Below, in pieces: positions 49,696-58,866 of a DNA stretch of 64,000 nt; the first letter of the stretch is position 1; each line of letters opens with the position of its first letter. Both the position numbers and the translations under genes were made by a program. The notes under the pieces were generated by a model that did no database searches, was not told where the DNA came from, and saw nothing but the letters and a program-made list of their open reading frames with translations. The DNA is from DASVTR01 sp033855775 (GTDB lineage: Bacteria; Acidobacteriota; Blastocatellia; Pyrinomonadales; Pyrinomonadaceae): the NCBI GenBank assembly GCA_033855775.1, contig JAWVFT010000047.1, forward strand, positions 13,837 through 77,836. Direction: 5' to 3'.

Positions 49696-50706
49696 ATGTC
49701 CACAATCGGCCACGAGAGACTTGAAAATAAAATTGCAATTACCGGGGCGGACGAGATGCTGCTGCCCGCCGGGGGACGGATTGCGCAGGCGATTCCGTGG
49801 CAGCAGAGAGGCATCCTGCGGCGTTTGAATGTGCCGTTGGTGGTCTGGTTGCTGCTCTGTTTGATTTGGGGTTCGACGTGGCTCTTCATCAAGCTCGGCC
49901 TACAGGATTTGCCGCCCTTCACGTTCGCAGGCATCCGCTTTATCATCGCGGCTTTGATTCTGGCAGTGGTGGTCTTGTGGCGACGACGCCCTTTGCCGCG
50001 CGGGCGAAATGAATGGAGCTTGATTGTCATCACGGGCGTCTTGTCGTTCAGCATCAACTACGGCGTGGTCTTCTGGAGCGAGACGCGAATCTCTTCGGGG
50101 CTGGCGGCGATTCTTCAAACCATCATTCCGGTCTTCGGTCTGGTCATCGCGCACTACTACTTGCCGGAAGAGCGCATCACCGTGTTGAAGCTCTGCGGCG
50201 TGCTGCTTGGCATCGCTGGCGTCGCTCTCATCTTTTCCAACCAGATGACGCACGAAGGTCCTGCGGCTTTGTGGGGCAGCGTGGCGATTGTTGTCGGCGC
50301 GTTCAGCGTGGCCTACGCCAGCGTGTTGGTGAAGGCGCGTGGAGGCAGGATAGACTCCGCGACGCTCGTGTTGGGGCAGATGATTTGCGGGTTGATTCCG
50401 CTCTTGATTATCGGCATCACGACCGAAGGAAATCCTTTCAAGCTGCGTTGGACCTGGCTAGCTCTCATCTCTCTCTTTTATCTCGCGCTGGTCGGCTCGG
50501 TCATAGCTTTTCTGCTCTACTACTGGCTGGTCAAAAATATCAAAGTGACGAACACGATGTTGATACCGCTGGCGACGCCGATGATTGCCGTCGTGTTGGG
50601 GATGATTGTGTTGGGCGAGAGCCTGACGTGGCGCATCGCCGTCGGCGGGCTGGTGATGATGTCGGGCATCGGATTGATTGTGACGCGGAGACTGAAACAT
50701 GGATGA
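49696..50706 (+). CDS. EamA/DMT-family exporter
   Basis: Seen: 336 residues from ATG 49696; in-frame TTG and GTG codons up to 49642 and a later ATG at 49756 are also possible. Ten membrane segments in two EamA repeats; the first starts LVVWLLLCLIWGSTWLFIKLG with FAGIRFIIAALIL, the second ALWGSVAIVVGAFSVAYASV with LALVGSVIAFLLYYWLV and PLATPMIAVVLGMIVLGE. Family knowledge: drug/metabolite exporters of amino acids, amines or purines. Its stop overlaps the decarboxylase start by eight bases, so it may export the decarboxylation product or excess amino acid; this is inference. Confidence 0.93.
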   Translation: MSTIGHERLENKIAITGADEMLLPAGGRIAQAIPWQQRGILRRLNVPLVVWLLLCLIWGSTWLFIKLGLQDLPPFTFAGIRFIIAALILAVVVLWRRRPLPRGRNEWSLIVITGVLSFSINYGVVFWSETRISSGLAAILQTIIPVFGLVIAHYYLPEERITVLKLCGVLLGIAGVALIFSNQMTHEGPAALWGSVAIVVGAFSVAYASVLVKARGGRIDSATLVLGQMICGLIPLLIIGITTEGNPFKLRWTWLALISLFYLALVGSVIAFLLYYWLVKNIKVTNTMLIPLATPMIAVVLGMIVLGESLTWRIAVGGLVMMSGIGLIVTRRLKHG

Positions 50707-52171
50707 GCGCGAGGCTATGAAAAGGGAAGAGACGCTTGACCCTGACGATTGGGAAGCGTTGCGCGCTCTTGGTCATCGAATGGTGGACGAGATGCTCGAC
50801 TATCAACGCACGGTGCGCGAGCGTCCGGTCTGGCAGCCGATACCGCCGGAAACGAAAGAGCATTTGCGACAGCCTTTGCCGCGCAATCCGGAAGGAATAG
50901 AAAAAGCCTACGAAGATTTCCGGCAGCACGTTTTGCCGCATCCGATGGGCAACATACACCCGCGCTTCTGGGGTTGGGTCATCGGCACAGGCACGTTCTA
51001 CGGCGCGCTCGCAGAGATGCTGGCGGCGACGATGAATCCGAACGTCGGCGGCGCAGACCAGGGAGCCGTCTACGTCGAACAACAGGTTCTAGATTGGTGT
51101 AAAGAGATGCTCGGCTATTCGATGGAGGCGAGCGGATTGCTGGTGAGCGGCGGTTCGATGGCGAATCTCGTCGGGCTGACCGTGGCGCGCAACGCGAAGG
51201 CTGGCTTTGATGTCGCGCGCGAGGGCGTGCAGGCTGCGCCGCGAAAGTTGACGATGTACGGCTCGACAGAGATGCACAGTTCGTTGCCGAAGGCCGCGCA
51301 ACTGCTAGGACTCGGCAGCGAAGGCTTGCGGCAAATTCCGGTCAACCCGGAGTTTCAGATTGACCTGGCCGCGCTCGCCTCTGCCATCGCCGAAGACCGC
51401 GCGCGGGGCTTTCAGCCGTGCTGCGTCGTGGGCAATGCCGGAACGGTCAACACGGGCGCGATTGATGACCTTGAGAAGCTGGCCGACCTCTGCCGTGACG
51501 AAAATTTATGGCTGCACGTTGACGGCGCGTTCGGCGCGCTGGCCGCGCTCGCGCCTGAGTTGCGGCCAAGGCTCAAAGGCATGGAGCGCGCAGACTCGTT
51601 GGCCTTCGACCTGCACAAGTGGATGTACATGCCTTTTGAAGCGGGCTGCATTCTGGTGCGCCACGCCGAAGCGCATCACCGCACGTTCAATACCGCTGGC
51701 GCGTATCTGTCGCACGCGCAGCGCGGCCTTTCGGGCGGCGCGATGTGGTTCAGCGAGTACGGCGTGCAACTGTCCAGAAGCTTTCGCGCGTTGAAAATCT
51801 GGATGTCGATGAAGGAGCACGGGCTTGCGAAGTACGGCCGAATCATTCAACAGAACGTAGAGCAGGCGCGCTATCTGGCCGGGCTGGTAGAAGCGCGAAC
51901 GGAGCTTGAACTTCTCGCGCCCGTGCCGCTCAACATAGTCTGCTTTCGCTACGTTGACAAACGCTTGAGCGAGGCCGAACTGAACGACTTGAACGCGGAG
52001 TTGCTGGCCGAGTTACAGGAACGCGGCATCGCCGCTCCGTCAAGCACGATGCTCGACGGCAAGTACGCGCTGCGCGTGGCGATTACCAATCATCGCAGCC
52101 GCCGCGAGGATTTCGACTTGCTGGTAAACAAGCTGCTGGAACTGGCCGCAAAGCGACTCAATAATTCATAA
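50699..52171 (+). CDS. PLP-dependent amino-acid decarboxylase (group II, AADC-like)
   Basis: Role: decarboxylates an aromatic or acidic L-amino acid to an amine. Seen: 490 residues; ALRALGHRMVDEMLDY N-terminal helix, MGNIHPRFWGWVIGTG substrate-side motif, SGGSMANLVGL phosphate binding, NAGTVNTGAIDDL, HVDGAFGA and PLP-lysine in DLHKWMYMPFEAGC. It resembles the tyrosine/DOPA/tryptophan branch. Second gene of the unit driven by the promoter at 49603, divergent from a PLP-sensing regulator, so PLP-linked control is plausible. Substrate unknown. Confidence 0.93.
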   Translation: MDEREAMKREETLDPDDWEALRALGHRMVDEMLDYQRTVRERPVWQPIPPETKEHLRQPLPRNPEGIEKAYEDFRQHVLPHPMGNIHPRFWGWVIGTGTFYGALAEMLAATMNPNVGGADQGAVYVEQQVLDWCKEMLGYSMEASGLLVSGGSMANLVGLTVARNAKAGFDVAREGVQAAPRKLTMYGSTEMHSSLPKAAQLLGLGSEGLRQIPVNPEFQIDLAALASAIAEDRARGFQPCCVVGNAGTVNTGAIDDLEKLADLCRDENLWLHVDGAFGALAALAPELRPRLKGMERADSLAFDLHKWMYMPFEAGCILVRHAEAHHRTFNTAGAYLSHAQRGLSGGAMWFSEYGVQLSRSFRALKIWMSMKEHGLAKYGRIIQQNVEQARYLAGLVEARTELELLAPVPLNIVCFRYVDKRLSEAELNDLNAELLAELQERGIAAPSSTMLDGKYALRVAITNHRSRREDFDLLVNKLLELAAKRLNNS

Positions 52172-52212
52172 CCTAACCGGCGCGCTTCGGCGTTAGCCAT
52201 GGAGCAGAACTG

Positions 52213-52878
52213 ATGGAAAGATTCGAGCCGACCGAAAGAACTACTTTGAAGCGATTGCCGAAGCGCGCGGAATATGACCGCGCCGCCGTCTATGAGATTT
52301 TAGACGAAGGCTTCATCTGTCATGTGGGCTTCGCGGTCGAGGGGCAGCCCTTCGTGATTCCGATGGGCTACGGGCGCGTCCGCGACCAACTCTACATACA
52401 TGGCTCGCAGGCCAGCCGGATGCTGCGCCAACTGCGCGGCGGCATCAACGTTTGCGTCACCGTCACGCTGGTTGACGGGCTCGTGCTGGCGCGCTCGGCC
52501 TTTCATCATTCGATGAACTATCGCTCGGTCGTCGTCTTCGGGCAGGCGAGAGTCGTTGACGATGCGACGGAGAAGATGGAGGCTCTGCGTTTATTCACGG
52601 AGCATGTCGTGCGTGGCCGTTGGGACGACGTGCGCTGGCCCAACGAGAGCGAGATGAAGGCGACGCTGGTGTTGGCCGTGCCGCTCTCCGAGGCTTCGGC
52701 CAAAGTGCGGACGGGGCCGCCACTGGACGACGAGGAAGATTATGAGATGACGGTCTGGGCCGGAGTCGTGCCTTTGAGCACGCGCGCCGGGACGCCAATC
52801 AACGACCCGCGCCTGCCGCCGGACATCGAGCCGCCCGCTTACGCGACCGACTATCGCAGAACATCGAGCGACGGATGA
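52213..52878 (+). CDS. Pyridoxamine 5'-phosphate oxidase-like flavin-binding protein
   Basis: Seen: 221 residues with GGAG eight bases before the ATG. Split-barrel FMN-binding pattern: FICHVGFAVEGQPFVIPMGY, LYIHGSQASRML, VCVTVTLVDGLVLARSAFHHSMNYRS (His/Asn-rich segment in part), VVVFGQARVV. Family knowledge: flavin- or F420-like nucleotide binders of the Nim/PNPOx-like group. Its neighbours upstream are PLP-related, but this branch is usually not a true PNPOx. A palindrome overlaps its stop codon. Confidence 0.85.
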   Translation: MERFEPTERTTLKRLPKRAEYDRAAVYEILDEGFICHVGFAVEGQPFVIPMGYGRVRDQLYIHGSQASRMLRQLRGGINVCVTVTLVDGLVLARSAFHHSMNYRSVVVFGQARVVDDATEKMEALRLFTEHVVRGRWDDVRWPNESEMKATLVLAVPLSEASAKVRTGPPLDDEEDYEMTVWAGVVPLSTRAGTPINDPRLPPDIEPPAYATDYRRTSSDG

Positions 52879-52911
52879 CAGCTAAGCTGTCATTCATCGT
52901 CGCTCGTTCGA
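52866..52911. repeat. Short heptad-type palindrome over a stop codon
   Basis: ATGACAGCTAAGCTGTCAT (52875-52893) is a perfect 9-bp palindrome around one base; outer GAGCGACG pairs with CGTCGCTC, extending the stem to about 17 bp with a small bulge. The TGA stop of the flavin-binding protein (52876-52878) lies in the stem. Looks like a short member of the heptad family. Confidence 0.7.
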
Positions 52912-53021
52912 TTCTCAATTTGTGCTGCTGCCGAAAGCCTGCCTCGTTAGCCTTCCTCTGACTGCTGATGCTAGAATGCGAGGCGAAATTAAATTCCAAC
53001 AACAGTTTTTCGGAGGCACTC

Positions 53022-53477
53022 ATGCTTAAAGAAGGCGATGCCGCGCCCGACTTTACGACGCGCGATAGTCAGGGCAATCAAGTTAGTCTGGCGGATTTTC
53101 GCGGCCAGAAAGTTGCGCTCTATTTTTACCCGAAGGACGACACGCCCGGTTGCACGAAACAGGCTTGCTCGTTTCGTGATGCCGATTCGGAATTGGCGGG
53201 CAAAGGCATCAAGGTGCTCGGCGTCTCGCTCGATTCGGAAGAGTCGCACCAGCAGTTCGCCAGCAAGTATCAACTGCCGTTCACGCTCTTGAGCGACACA
53301 GACCACAGCGTCTCCGAACTCTACGGCGTCTATGGCGAGCAGAGCTACGCGGGGCGCAACTACATGGGCCTCGCGCGCAAGACTTTCCTGATTGACGAAG
53401 AAGGCAAAATCAAGAAGGTCTTCGACAAGGTGAACGTCGAAGCTCATGCCGACGAGGTGATGGCGGCCTTCGCCTGA
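53022..53477 (+). CDS. bcp: Thioredoxin-dependent peroxiredoxin, Bcp/PrxQ type
   Basis: Role: reduces hydrogen peroxide and organic peroxides with thioredoxin. Seen: 151 residues from ATG 53022, with CGGAGG six bases upstream; the longer frame lacks support. Starts MLKEGDAAPDFTTRDSQG; peroxidatic Cys in YPKDDTPGCTKQACSFRD with resolving Cys five residues later (CTKQAC), the atypical 2-Cys PrxQ arrangement. Full length. 33 bp ahead of an ABC gene. Confidence 0.95.
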   Translation: MLKEGDAAPDFTTRDSQGNQVSLADFRGQKVALYFYPKDDTPGCTKQACSFRDADSELAGKGIKVLGVSLDSEESHQQFASKYQLPFTLLSDTDHSVSELYGVYGEQSYAGRNYMGLARKTFLIDEEGKIKKVFDKVNVEAHADEVMAAFA

Positions 53478-53510
53478 CGCTGCGGTTCAATTCCGACAAG
53501 ACAATTCATC

Positions 53511-54506
53511 ATGCAAGCCAACGAAGAACAGCCTGCGCGTCTGCCCGCCGGGACGCTGGCCGCTTCGACGAAAAATCATCAACTGGCTCTACACTGCCGC
53601 GCCCTCGTCAAACAATTCGCAGACGTGACGGCGGTTGACGGCTTAGACCTCGAAGTGCGCGCAGGCGAGTGCTTCGGCTTGTTAGGGCCGAACGGCGCGG
53701 GCAAGACGACGACCGTTGAGATTCTGGAAGGGCTGACGCCAGCCGACGGCGGGACGGTCGAAGTCCTGGGCCAGAGTTGGGGCGCAGGCGACGACCGCGC
53801 GCTGCGCAATCGCATCGGCGTCCAGCTACAGGAGACGCAACTGGCCGAGAAGGTCACGGTAGAGGAGACGGTCAGGCTGTTTCACAGCTTTTACCAGCGC
53901 GGGCAGAGCGTTGACGCGATTATCAACAGCGTCGAGTTGAACGAGAAACGCAACGCGCGTGTCGGCAAACTTTCGGGCGGGCAGCGACAACGCCTTGCGA
54001 TTGCCTGCGCGCTGGTCGGCGACCCCGAACTCCTGTTTCTTGACGAGCCGACGACGGGGCTTGACCCGCAGGCGCGCTTGAAGTTGTGGGACATCATAGA
54101 GAAGTTTAAGAGCGGCGGCGGAACGATTCTTCTGACGACGCATTACATGGAAGAGGCGACGCGTTTGTGCGACCGCGTGGCGATTATGGATCACGGGCGG
54201 ATGATTGCGCTCGGCACGCCGCTGGAATTAATCGCGTCGTTGGAGGCCGAACAGATTGTCGAGTTCAGCGCGACGAGCGAGTTGGCGGCGGCCGCGCTTG
54301 AGCAATTGCCGGGAGTCCGCCGCGTTCGTCAAAGCGGCAACGGTGAAGCTTATTCTCTGACGGTGACGGACATCAGCCGCGCGCTGCCCGCCCTGCTCGA
54401 CGAGTTGGAGAGCCAGCGCGTCAAGCTCATCAGTCTCACGACGCATCAGGCGACGCTCGAAGATGTCTTCGTCAGCCTGACTGGAAGGATGCTGCGCGAT
54501 GGATGA
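53511..54506 (+). CDS. ABC-2 exporter ATP-binding protein (DrrA/CcmA type)
   Basis: Seen: 331 residues after a 20-residue polar extension; Walker A GPNGAGKTT, Q-loop IGVQLQETQL, signature LSGGQRQRLAIA, Walker B LLFLDEPTTGLD, H-loop LTTHYMEEA, then the DrrA-type C-terminal domain of about 100 residues. Overlaps the permease start by eight bases. Family role: export of drugs, lipids or polysaccharide; substrate unknown. Confidence 0.95.
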   Translation: MQANEEQPARLPAGTLAASTKNHQLALHCRALVKQFADVTAVDGLDLEVRAGECFGLLGPNGAGKTTTVEILEGLTPADGGTVEVLGQSWGAGDDRALRNRIGVQLQETQLAEKVTVEETVRLFHSFYQRGQSVDAIINSVELNEKRNARVGKLSGGQRQRLAIACALVGDPELLFLDEPTTGLDPQARLKLWDIIEKFKSGGGTILLTTHYMEEATRLCDRVAIMDHGRMIALGTPLELIASLEAEQIVEFSATSELAAAALEQLPGVRRVRQSGNGEAYSLTVTDISRALPALLDELESQRVKLISLTTHQATLEDVFVSLTGRMLRDG

Positions 54507-55770
54507 AGCGACGGGCCGACATCTCTCCGAAGTAAACGCGGGCAGCGATGAAAGCGGCGCTGCCGAAGCGCGCCCTGCGCCGCGGCGTGATGACGAAGCG
54601 ACGGGGCGCGGCCATCATCCGCTCGTCGAACTGACGCTGACGCGCTTGCGCGAATTTCTGCGCGAGAAGGAAGCAGTCTTCTGGGTCTTCGTCTTTCCGG
54701 TGTTGCTGGCCTTCGCGCTCGGCATCGCCTTTCGCAATACGCCGCCGGAAAAGCAACGCATCGCCGTGGAAAAGAGCGGCGCGGGCGCGGCGGATGCGAC
54801 CGCCAGCGAAGTCTTCCGCGTGCTCGCGGCTTCGAGCGAAGTCGAGCCGTTGTTGCTCTCGCCCGCCGAAGCGCGGCAGCAACTTCATAGCGGCAAAGTC
54901 TCCATGATTGTGCGACCGCGCGCCGCCGCGTCTGAGGCGAATCAGGGGCGCGAGAACAACGAGCAGGGAACTGCCGGTGGCGCAACTGCTGAAGCGCAGG
55001 CGCGCGGCGGCTCTGCTGCGACGAGCGCTCTGACGGGCGAGCTTGATTACCAGTACGACCCGACGCGGCCCGAAAGCAAAGTGGCGCGGATGGCGGTTGA
55101 CGATGCGCTGCAACGCGCGCTCGGTCGCACGGACGTGATGATTGCGCGCGACCAGAAAACAACGGAGCCGGGAGCGCGTTATATAGACTTTCTGATTCCG
55201 GGGTTGATTGGTTTGAACTTGCTCGGCAGCGGCATGTGGGGCTTGGGGTTCGCGGTCGTGCAGGCGCGCGGGCGAAAGTTGCTCAAGCGTTTTGCCGCCA
55301 CGCCGATGCGTCGCTCGCATTACCTGCTGTCGTTCATGTTCTCGCGTCTCATCTTTCTGTCGCTCGAAGTCATCGCGCTGGTTGCGTTCGGGTGGCTGGT
55401 ATTCGGCGTGGCCGTGCGCGGCTCCGTGTTGAGTGTCGCGCTGATTTCGTTGCTCGGCGGGCTGACCTTTTCCGGGTTGGGAATGCTGGTGGCGGCGCGG
55501 CCGGAGACGATTGAGGGCGTCTCAGGATTGATGAACTTCGTGATGCTGCCGATGTGGCTGCTGTCTGGGACGTTCTTCTCTTCGGCGCGCTTCCCGGAAT
55601 TTTTTCAGCCCTTCATCAAGGCTCTGCCGTTGACCGCGCTCAATGATTCCCTGCGCTCTGTGATGAACGACGGAGCATCGCTCGCTTCAAACTGGGGCGC
55701 GCTCGTCGTGCTGCTCGTCTGGTGTCTGCTGAGCTTCGCCGTGGCGTTGAAGATTTTCCGCTGGCAGTAA
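54499..55770 (+). CDS. ABC-2 type permease
   Basis: Seen: 423 residues. A 45-residue acidic cytoplasmic N-terminus, first TM near 57-76 (VFWVFVFPVLLAFALGIAF), a periplasmic region of about 160 residues that includes an Ala/Gly/Glu-rich low-complexity part (about 135-180), then five TM segments with the ABC-2 signature FAATPMRRSHYLLSFMFSRL and GVSGLMNFVMLPMWLLSGTFF. Partner of the preceding ATPase; the two should form a homodimer-based exporter. Confidence 0.93.
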   Translation: MDEATGRHLSEVNAGSDESGAAEARPAPRRDDEATGRGHHPLVELTLTRLREFLREKEAVFWVFVFPVLLAFALGIAFRNTPPEKQRIAVEKSGAGAADATASEVFRVLAASSEVEPLLLSPAEARQQLHSGKVSMIVRPRAAASEANQGRENNEQGTAGGATAEAQARGGSAATSALTGELDYQYDPTRPESKVARMAVDDALQRALGRTDVMIARDQKTTEPGARYIDFLIPGLIGLNLLGSGMWGLGFAVVQARGRKLLKRFAATPMRRSHYLLSFMFSRLIFLSLEVIALVAFGWLVFGVAVRGSVLSVALISLLGGLTFSGLGMLVAARPETIEGVSGLMNFVMLPMWLLSGTFFSSARFPEFFQPFIKALPLTALNDSLRSVMNDGASLASNWGALVVLLVWCLLSFAVALKIFRWQ

Positions 55771-55807
55771 GCGTGAGCCTGAAAAAGCGCGCAGCGATAC
55801 AGTCAAC

Positions 55808-56206
55808 CTACCTTTGCTTTTTGAACTCGACTAAATCCCAGAGGTTGCCGTACAAGTCTGCAAAGACCGCGACCGTTCCGTAGTCCTCCGTTTTCGGCTC
55901 TCTCACAAATTTGACGCCGCGCGCCAGCATGTTCTGATAGTCTCGCTGGAAATCATCTGTCCGCAAAAACAAAAAAACTCGCCCGCCCGTCTGGTTTCCA
56001 ATGCGGCTTCTTTGCTCTTCGCCGACTCCTTTCGCCAGCAGCAAGCAACATTCTTCCGCTCCCTTCGGGGCGACTAAAACCCATCGCTTGGTGTCGCTTT
56101 GCGGCGTGTCTTCGATAAGCGTGAAATCTAATTTCTCAGTATAGAATTTGATGGCTTCGTCGTAGTCGTTAACGACCAGAGCGATGTGGGCGATGCTTTG
56201 TTTCAT
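55808..56206 (-). CDS. VOC-superfamily (glyoxalase/bleomycin-resistance-like) protein
   Basis: Seen: 132 residues in the two-repeat VOC layout: IAHIALVVNDYDEAIKFYTE with the first metal-ligand position (His), a central FLFLRTDDFQRDYQNML, and the C-terminal VAVFADLYGNLWDLVEF with the Glu ligand position. Fits the fosfomycin/extradiol-like small VOC proteins. Substrate unknown; convergent with the ABC permease, 37 bp away. Confidence 0.88.
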   Translation of the reverse strand: MKQSIAHIALVVNDYDEAIKFYTEKLDFTLIEDTPQSDTKRWVLVAPKGAEECCLLLAKGVGEEQRSRIGNQTGGRVFLFLRTDDFQRDYQNMLARGVKFVREPKTEDYGTVAVFADLYGNLWDLVEFKKQR

Positions 56207-56247
56207 AGTCTTAATCGAGCTAAGAACAATCCGAGCAGCTTTAGTCT

Positions 56248-57684
56248 TTAAAGATTTTTCAGCGGCAAGCGAACGGTAAAGACCGCTCCGCCGTCGTCGT
56301 TTGAATTACCGGCGACGAGCGTGCCGTTGTGTTCCGTGATGACGCGATGTGCGAGGGCGAGGCCGACGCCGTGACCCTTTGATTTGGTGGTGAAGAAGGG
56401 AATGAAGATGCGTTGCAGGTCGGAGGCGGCGATGCCTTCGCCTGTGTCCGCGATTTCGATGACGGCCCAGGCTTGCTGCGCCGGCTCGCGTTCAATCGAG
56501 CCGCGCACATGAACGCGCCGCTGCAAACTCTCCGCGCCGACGGCTTCCGCCGCGTTGCGCATGAGATTGAGCAAAGCCTGCCGGAGCATGCGCTCGTCCG
56601 CGCGTGTGTCTGGAAAATCGCCGTCGCATTTCAACTCGACGCGCCGCTCCGTGAACAAGGGCTGCAATTCCGTGGCGCAGTCATTGATGAGTTCGCTGAG
56701 CGAAACGGGCGCGAGGTCGAGCGGCTGCGGGCGCGCGAAGTTGAGAAAGGACGTGACCATCGCAGTGAGGCTGCGGACTTCCTGCAAGAGCGCGGCGGCG
56801 GCGGCTTGCCCGCGCTCGTCTTGGCTGAGAGTTTGCAGCAATTGCGCATAGCCGTGCAGCGTGGCGAGCGCGTTCTTAAATTCGTGCGACAGCCCCGCGG
56901 ACATCTCGCCGAGGCTTTCGAGATTTCTTTTCAAAGCCACTTGCTCGCGCAACTCGACGACTTCGGTGATGTCCGTCAAAAGGCAGAGCGCGCCGCGCGC
57001 TCCGTGTCCGGGCGCGGGGTCAATCGGGGCGACGGTGGCTCCGAGTCGTCTGAGGCGACCGTCGGCGTTCGTCGCCATAATCTCTTCGCGCCGGTAAAGC
57101 TCGCCGGTCTGAATGCAACGCTCGACCAGTTCGGCCAGGTCAGGGGCCGCGCGCAACAGCGTGCGGACGTGCGAGCCTTCAGCCGCGCCGTCTGTTTCGA
57201 GCAGCGCGCGCGCAGGGGCGTTGAGCAGCGTGGCTTGACAACGAGCGTCGAAGGCGACGAGGCCGGAGGGAACGCTGGCGACAATCCGCTCGCTAAACTT
57301 CTCAGCCGAATCGGCCCGCGCGCTCTGCTGCGCGCTCAGTTTTTCCAACTCGCGCTGTTGCTCTTGCAGTTGCGCGACGACGGACTGAAAAGTCTCAAGG
57401 ACAAACTGCGCTTCGTCGCGCGGCTTGCCAGCGCGGGCCGCGACCGGCGCGCGTTCGGCTTCGCCGACGAGTTGACGAAGCGGGCGGCGCAGCCAGCGCA
57501 GCAACAGGAAAATCGAGAGCACAGAGACGCAGAGCGTGACGACGAAGACCGAGAGCAACAACAGCCCGCGCGTGTTCGAGGCGGCGGGCGCGCGCCACAC
57601 CAGCGTCACGACCAACAGCGTGCCGATGAGCGACACCACGCCCAACGCAACCAGCGCCCATTGGATACGCCTACCGTAAAGCAT
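56248..57684 (-). CDS. Sensor histidine kinase, NtrB-like, without adjacent regulator
   Basis: Seen: 478 residues; two TM (about 8-28 and 40-62) with almost no periplasmic loop, coiled coil 90-125, PAS domain about 130-240, phospho-His in AGLSHEFKNALATLHGYAQLL in part, N-box LLNLMRNAAEAV, G-boxes IADTGEGI and KGHGVGLALAHRV. Its start is immediately next to a 31-nt heptad stem, with no ribosome site. The downstream side has no response regulator; the NtrC-type protein at 1980 lacks a kinase, but pairing the two is speculative. Confidence 0.92.
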   Translation of the reverse strand: MLYGRRIQWALVALGVVSLIGTLLVVTLVWRAPAASNTRGLLLLSVFVVTLCVSVLSIFLLLRWLRRPLRQLVGEAERAPVAARAGKPRDEAQFVLETFQSVVAQLQEQQRELEKLSAQQSARADSAEKFSERIVASVPSGLVAFDARCQATLLNAPARALLETDGAAEGSHVRTLLRAAPDLAELVERCIQTGELYRREEIMATNADGRLRRLGATVAPIDPAPGHGARGALCLLTDITEVVELREQVALKRNLESLGEMSAGLSHEFKNALATLHGYAQLLQTLSQDERGQAAAAALLQEVRSLTAMVTSFLNFARPQPLDLAPVSLSELINDCATELQPLFTERRVELKCDGDFPDTRADERMLRQALLNLMRNAAEAVGAESLQRRVHVRGSIEREPAQQAWAVIEIADTGEGIAASDLQRIFIPFFTTKSKGHGVGLALAHRVITEHNGTLVAGNSNDDGGAVFTVRLPLKNL

Positions 57685-57689
57685 AAGAG

Positions 57690-57824
57690 CAGTGATGAGT
57701 GACGAGCAGCAAGTGACGAGATAAAAGCAGAAGATTGTTGCTGGTCATCGCTTTGCTCGCTATCACTTCAGACTTTCGTTAGTTGATTCCTTGCTCGTCA
57801 CTTGCTGCTCGTCACTCGTCACTG
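57690..57824. repeat. Heptad inverted-repeat element with near-perfect 31-nt stem
   Basis: Arms 57690-57720 and 57794-57824 match at 30 of 31 positions, loop 73 nt. Units AGTGATG, AGTGACG, AGCAGCA, AGTGACG. It fills the 143-bp gap from the prepilin peptidase stop to the kinase start, so it would be in the shared transcript. Confidence 0.92.
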
Positions 57825-57827
57825 TTT

Positions 57828-58742
57828 TCAGGGCATGAATCGCCCGACGTACCAGGCGACGATGCGTGAGCCGACGAGCAGGGCGATGATGGCGCCCGTG
57901 CCTAGAAAGATGCCGAAGGGCAGCAACATCTGCAAGTTTCGCTCGCGGTTGCGAATCATCAGCAGGATGCCCGCCAGCGAGCCTGACAGCACGGCCAGAA
58001 AAATCGTCACCACCGTCAAACGCCAGCCAAGGTAAGCTCCGACCATGAACATCATTTTCACGTCGCCGAGGCCCATCGCTTCCACGCCGCGAAGCTTTTC
58101 CCAAATCCAGCCAATCAGCCACAGCGAGCCGCCGCCCGCCAGCGCGCCCAGTCCCGCGCTCGCCAGAGCCGCCGCCCACATCGGCCAGCCAGCCAGCAAT
58201 CCCGTCATCAGTCCGCCCAAATCATCGAACGCCTGCGGCCCCGCCAGGTAAGGACCGACGAGGCGTGCGATGACAGCAAAGACGATGCCGGGATAGGTAA
58301 TGACGTTCGGCAAGAGCATGTGCTCGGCGTCTATGAAGACGAGCGCGACGAGGCCCGTGACGAAGACTAAATCGAAGGCCAGGAGCGGCGTCACTTCGTT
58401 GCGCAGGTAGACGTGGCAGAGAAAGACAGCCGCGTAGAGCAGGCCCGTCAGCAACTCGACCGCCGGATAACGCGCAGAGATTCCGATTCCGCAATGGCGG
58501 CAGCGTCCGCGCAGTATCAGGTAACTGATGATTGGCAGGTTGTCGAGCGGATGAATTGCCGTCGCGCAAGCGGGGCAACGCGAGTTGGGAAAGACGATGG
58601 ACTCTTCGCGCGGCACGCGATGGATGACGACGTTGAGAAAGCTACCGATGATTGCGCCGAGCACGGCCACGAACGCGCCCGCCAGCGGCAGCGGCAACCC
58701 GAGCAGCGAATCAGTGAGAAAGAAGCACAGGTTAAGTTTCAT
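57828..58742 (-). CDS. pilD: Prepilin peptidase (A24)
   Basis: Role: cleaves and N-methylates type IV prepilins or pseudopilins in the inner membrane. Seen: 304 residues from ATG 58742 (a start 42 bases upstream adds a basic stretch). The methyltransferase loop has four Cys in two pairs (SRCPAC... and GRCRHCG), the catalytic Asps are in FIDAEHMLLPN and GLGDVKMM, and about eight TM segments follow. IGSFLNVVIHRVP is the family N-terminal motif. No pilin genes in the window. Confidence 0.95.
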   Translation of the reverse strand: MKLNLCFFLTDSLLGLPLPLAGAFVAVLGAIIGSFLNVVIHRVPREESIVFPNSRCPACATAIHPLDNLPIISYLILRGRCRHCGIGISARYPAVELLTGLLYAAVFLCHVYLRNEVTPLLAFDLVFVTGLVALVFIDAEHMLLPNVITYPGIVFAVIARLVGPYLAGPQAFDDLGGLMTGLLAGWPMWAAALASAGLGALAGGGSLWLIGWIWEKLRGVEAMGLGDVKMMFMVGAYLGWRLTVVTIFLAVLSGSLAGILLMIRNRERNLQMLLPFGIFLGTGAIIALLVGSRIVAWYVGRFMP

Positions 58743-58866
58743 CTGAAGACGTGTCCTACGGCGTCGGCGCGCGTTGGTCTTCAACCGTTCGCTTGCGCTC
58801 TTGCTTGACGCGCCCCGCCACCTTTAAGCATGATACGGCCTCGTGGTCTGTTTGCGAAAGAAGTAA

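Noticed and set aside
48198..50057. Long form of the MocR protein starting far upstream
   Set aside because: The extra part runs antisense through the EamA gene and the divergent promoters; the family start is at 49586.
57690..57824. Inverted repeats as insertion-sequence ends or a MITE
   Set aside because: No transposase, no target-site duplication seen, and the arms are internally periodic rather than unique terminal repeats.
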